Source: Nostoc sp. 'Peltigera membranacea cyanobiont' N6 (lineage in GTDB: Bacteria; Cyanobacteriota; Cyanobacteriia; Cyanobacteriales; Nostocaceae). From it: DNA of 64,000 bases. Below the pieces are notes generated by a model. It saw only the letters and a list, made by a program, of their open reading frames with translations. It did not search any database and had not been told where the DNA came from. The stretch is from positions 7,470,501-7,534,500 of the forward strand of contig NZ_CP026681.1 of the NCBI RefSeq assembly GCF_002949735.1. Reading direction: 5' to 3'. Each line of letters opens with the position of its first letter. Within the stretch, counting starts at the first letter, position 1. Of this stretch, positions 63,179 through 64,000 are shown piece after piece. Made by a program: the position numbers and the translations under genes.

Positions 63179-64000
63179 ATGGAAACCAAACAACTAGGAA
63201 AAACTGGTGTCTTTGTGAGTGTGATTGGCTTGGGTGGTATGCCCATGTCAATCTCTAATCGCCCTCCCGAATCGCAATCAATCGAAGTTATTCATCATGC
63301 TCTGGATTTGGGTATCACATTTATTGACACTGCCGACTCTTACTGCAAAGATGAGTCAGAAAAACACCACAATGAGCGACTAATTCACAAGGCGCTTGCT
63401 AGTTACAAAGGCGATATTAGCCAAGTAATTGTGGCAACAAAAGGCGGTTTAATGCGCCCCGATGGAAACTGGACACAAAACGGCAAGCCAGAACATTTAC
63501 GCGAAACAATTCGAGTTAGTTTTGAGGCGTTGGGTGGTGATAAACCCATCGATGTTTGGCAATACCATTCTCCCGATCCTAATTACACCATTGAAGAATC
63601 TCTTGCGCCTGTGAAAGAAGCAGTAGAGGCAGGTTTGATTCGGTTTGTGGGAGTTTCTAACTTTTCCGTTGAACAAATTAAGCGGGCGCGGGATGTAGTA
63701 GATATTGTCTCAGTGCAGAATCAATACAGCCCTTGGCAACGACAACCAGAAAATGATGGAGTGTTGAAGTATTGCGAACAGCAAGGATTGACATTTTTGC
63801 CTTGGAGTCCCTTTGGTGGTAGATATCGCCATCAGGATTTGCAAAATATCCCTGCGATCGCTAACTTAGCTAAAGAAAAAGGTGTGTCACTATATAATAT
63901 CGTTCTAGCTTGGTTGCGTTCTAAGTCGCCCGCTATTTTGCCAATTCCTGGAGCTAGCAAGGTTTCCAGCATTGAAGACTCAACACAAACTATCAATGTG
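63179..64000 (+). CDS. Aldo/keto reductase (5' part; continues past the window)
   Basis: 274 codons up to the window end; no stop reached. The catalytic tetrad is visible: D50 and Y55 (FIDTADSY), K88 (VIVATKGG) and His in VWQYHSPD. LGKTGVFVSVIGLGGMPMS starts the barrel and FVGVSNFSVEQI, LPWSPFGG and LPIPGASKVSSIEDS follow the family order. Probably an NADPH-linked oxidoreductase of broad substrate use. The start has ATG at 63179 with no strong Shine-Dalgarno (AGAAGC nearby). Confidence 0.93.
   Translation, partial: METKQLGKTGVFVSVIGLGGMPMSISNRPPESQSIEVIHHALDLGITFIDTADSYCKDESEKHHNERLIHKALASYKGDISQVIVATKGGLMRPDGNWTQNGKPEHLRETIRVSFEALGGDKPIDVWQYHSPDPNYTIEESLAPVKEAVEAGLIRFVGVSNFSVEQIKRARDVVDIVSVQNQYSPWQRQPENDGVLKYCEQQGLTFLPWSPFGGRYRHQDLQNIPAIANLAKEKGVSLYNIVLAWLRSKSPAILPIPGASKVSSIEDSTQTINV

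Overview
The window comes from a filamentous, probably heterocyst-forming cyanobacterium of the Nostoc/Anabaena group. Support for this: many HIP1 octamers (GCGATCGC), runs of intergenic heptamers (ATTGGTC, CCCCAGT and their complements), small dispersed palindromes of the GCGATGCC...CGAACG type, and typical gene content (CruA-type lycopene cyclase, high-light-inducible proteins, a Psb34-like peptide, fused ThiO-ThiG, primary sigma factor SigA, PEP-CTERM protein, cyanobacteriochrome-like GAF domains).

Layout. 0-6.4 kb: a c-di-GMP enzyme (EAL-GAF-GGDEF) with cyanobacteriochrome signatures, an ISL3-type transposase relic, a PEP-CTERM protein, a TPR protein and a 59-residue Psb34-like gene. 6.5-16 kb: housekeeping metabolism (ThiO-ThiG, 2Fe-2S ferredoxin, citramalate synthase, CruA) and a coiled-coil protein. 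16.7-20.5 kb: a small sulfur module (class V aminotransferase/desulfurase, sulfite oxidase-type molybdoenzyme, TauE/SafE exporter). 20.6-27.8 kb: an Rnl5-type RNA ligase, a membrane-anchored propeller protein, a two-gene permease unit, a WD40 protein and an HLIP. 28-32 kb: alanine dehydrogenase behind a predicted NtcA promoter, then a CRISPR array of 33 identical repeats with no cas genes in the window. 32-44 kb: an orphan amino-acid binding protein, DusB, tRNA-Lys(CUU), a hybrid sensor kinase lacking its phospho-accepting His, a GHL10 hydrolase, GlcD, a truncated Ser/Thr kinase, a Uma2 protein and MiaA. 44-53 kb: information processing (GyrB, SigA, an HLIP, a GyrA/ParC-type subunit) with a decayed GNAT gene. 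53-61.7 kb: a response regulator, a TPR protein and a TetR-controlled efflux unit (secreted protein, HlyD adaptor, FtsX-type permease, ATPase, TolC channel). The window ends inside an aldo/keto reductase.

The strongest leads are: two DXCF-type cyanobacteriochrome candidates, one on a c-di-GMP enzyme and one on a kinase with His replaced by Gln; the sulfite module, with a mini-ORF whose stop overlaps the exporter start; the cas-less CRISPR array, some of whose spacers contain HIP1; mobile small repeats inserted in frame into gyrA/parC, cimA and thiO; heptamer repeats that supply the start codons of three genes; and two distinct operator-like elements in the TetR/efflux locus. All functional statements come from reading motifs and context. 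No database search was run.
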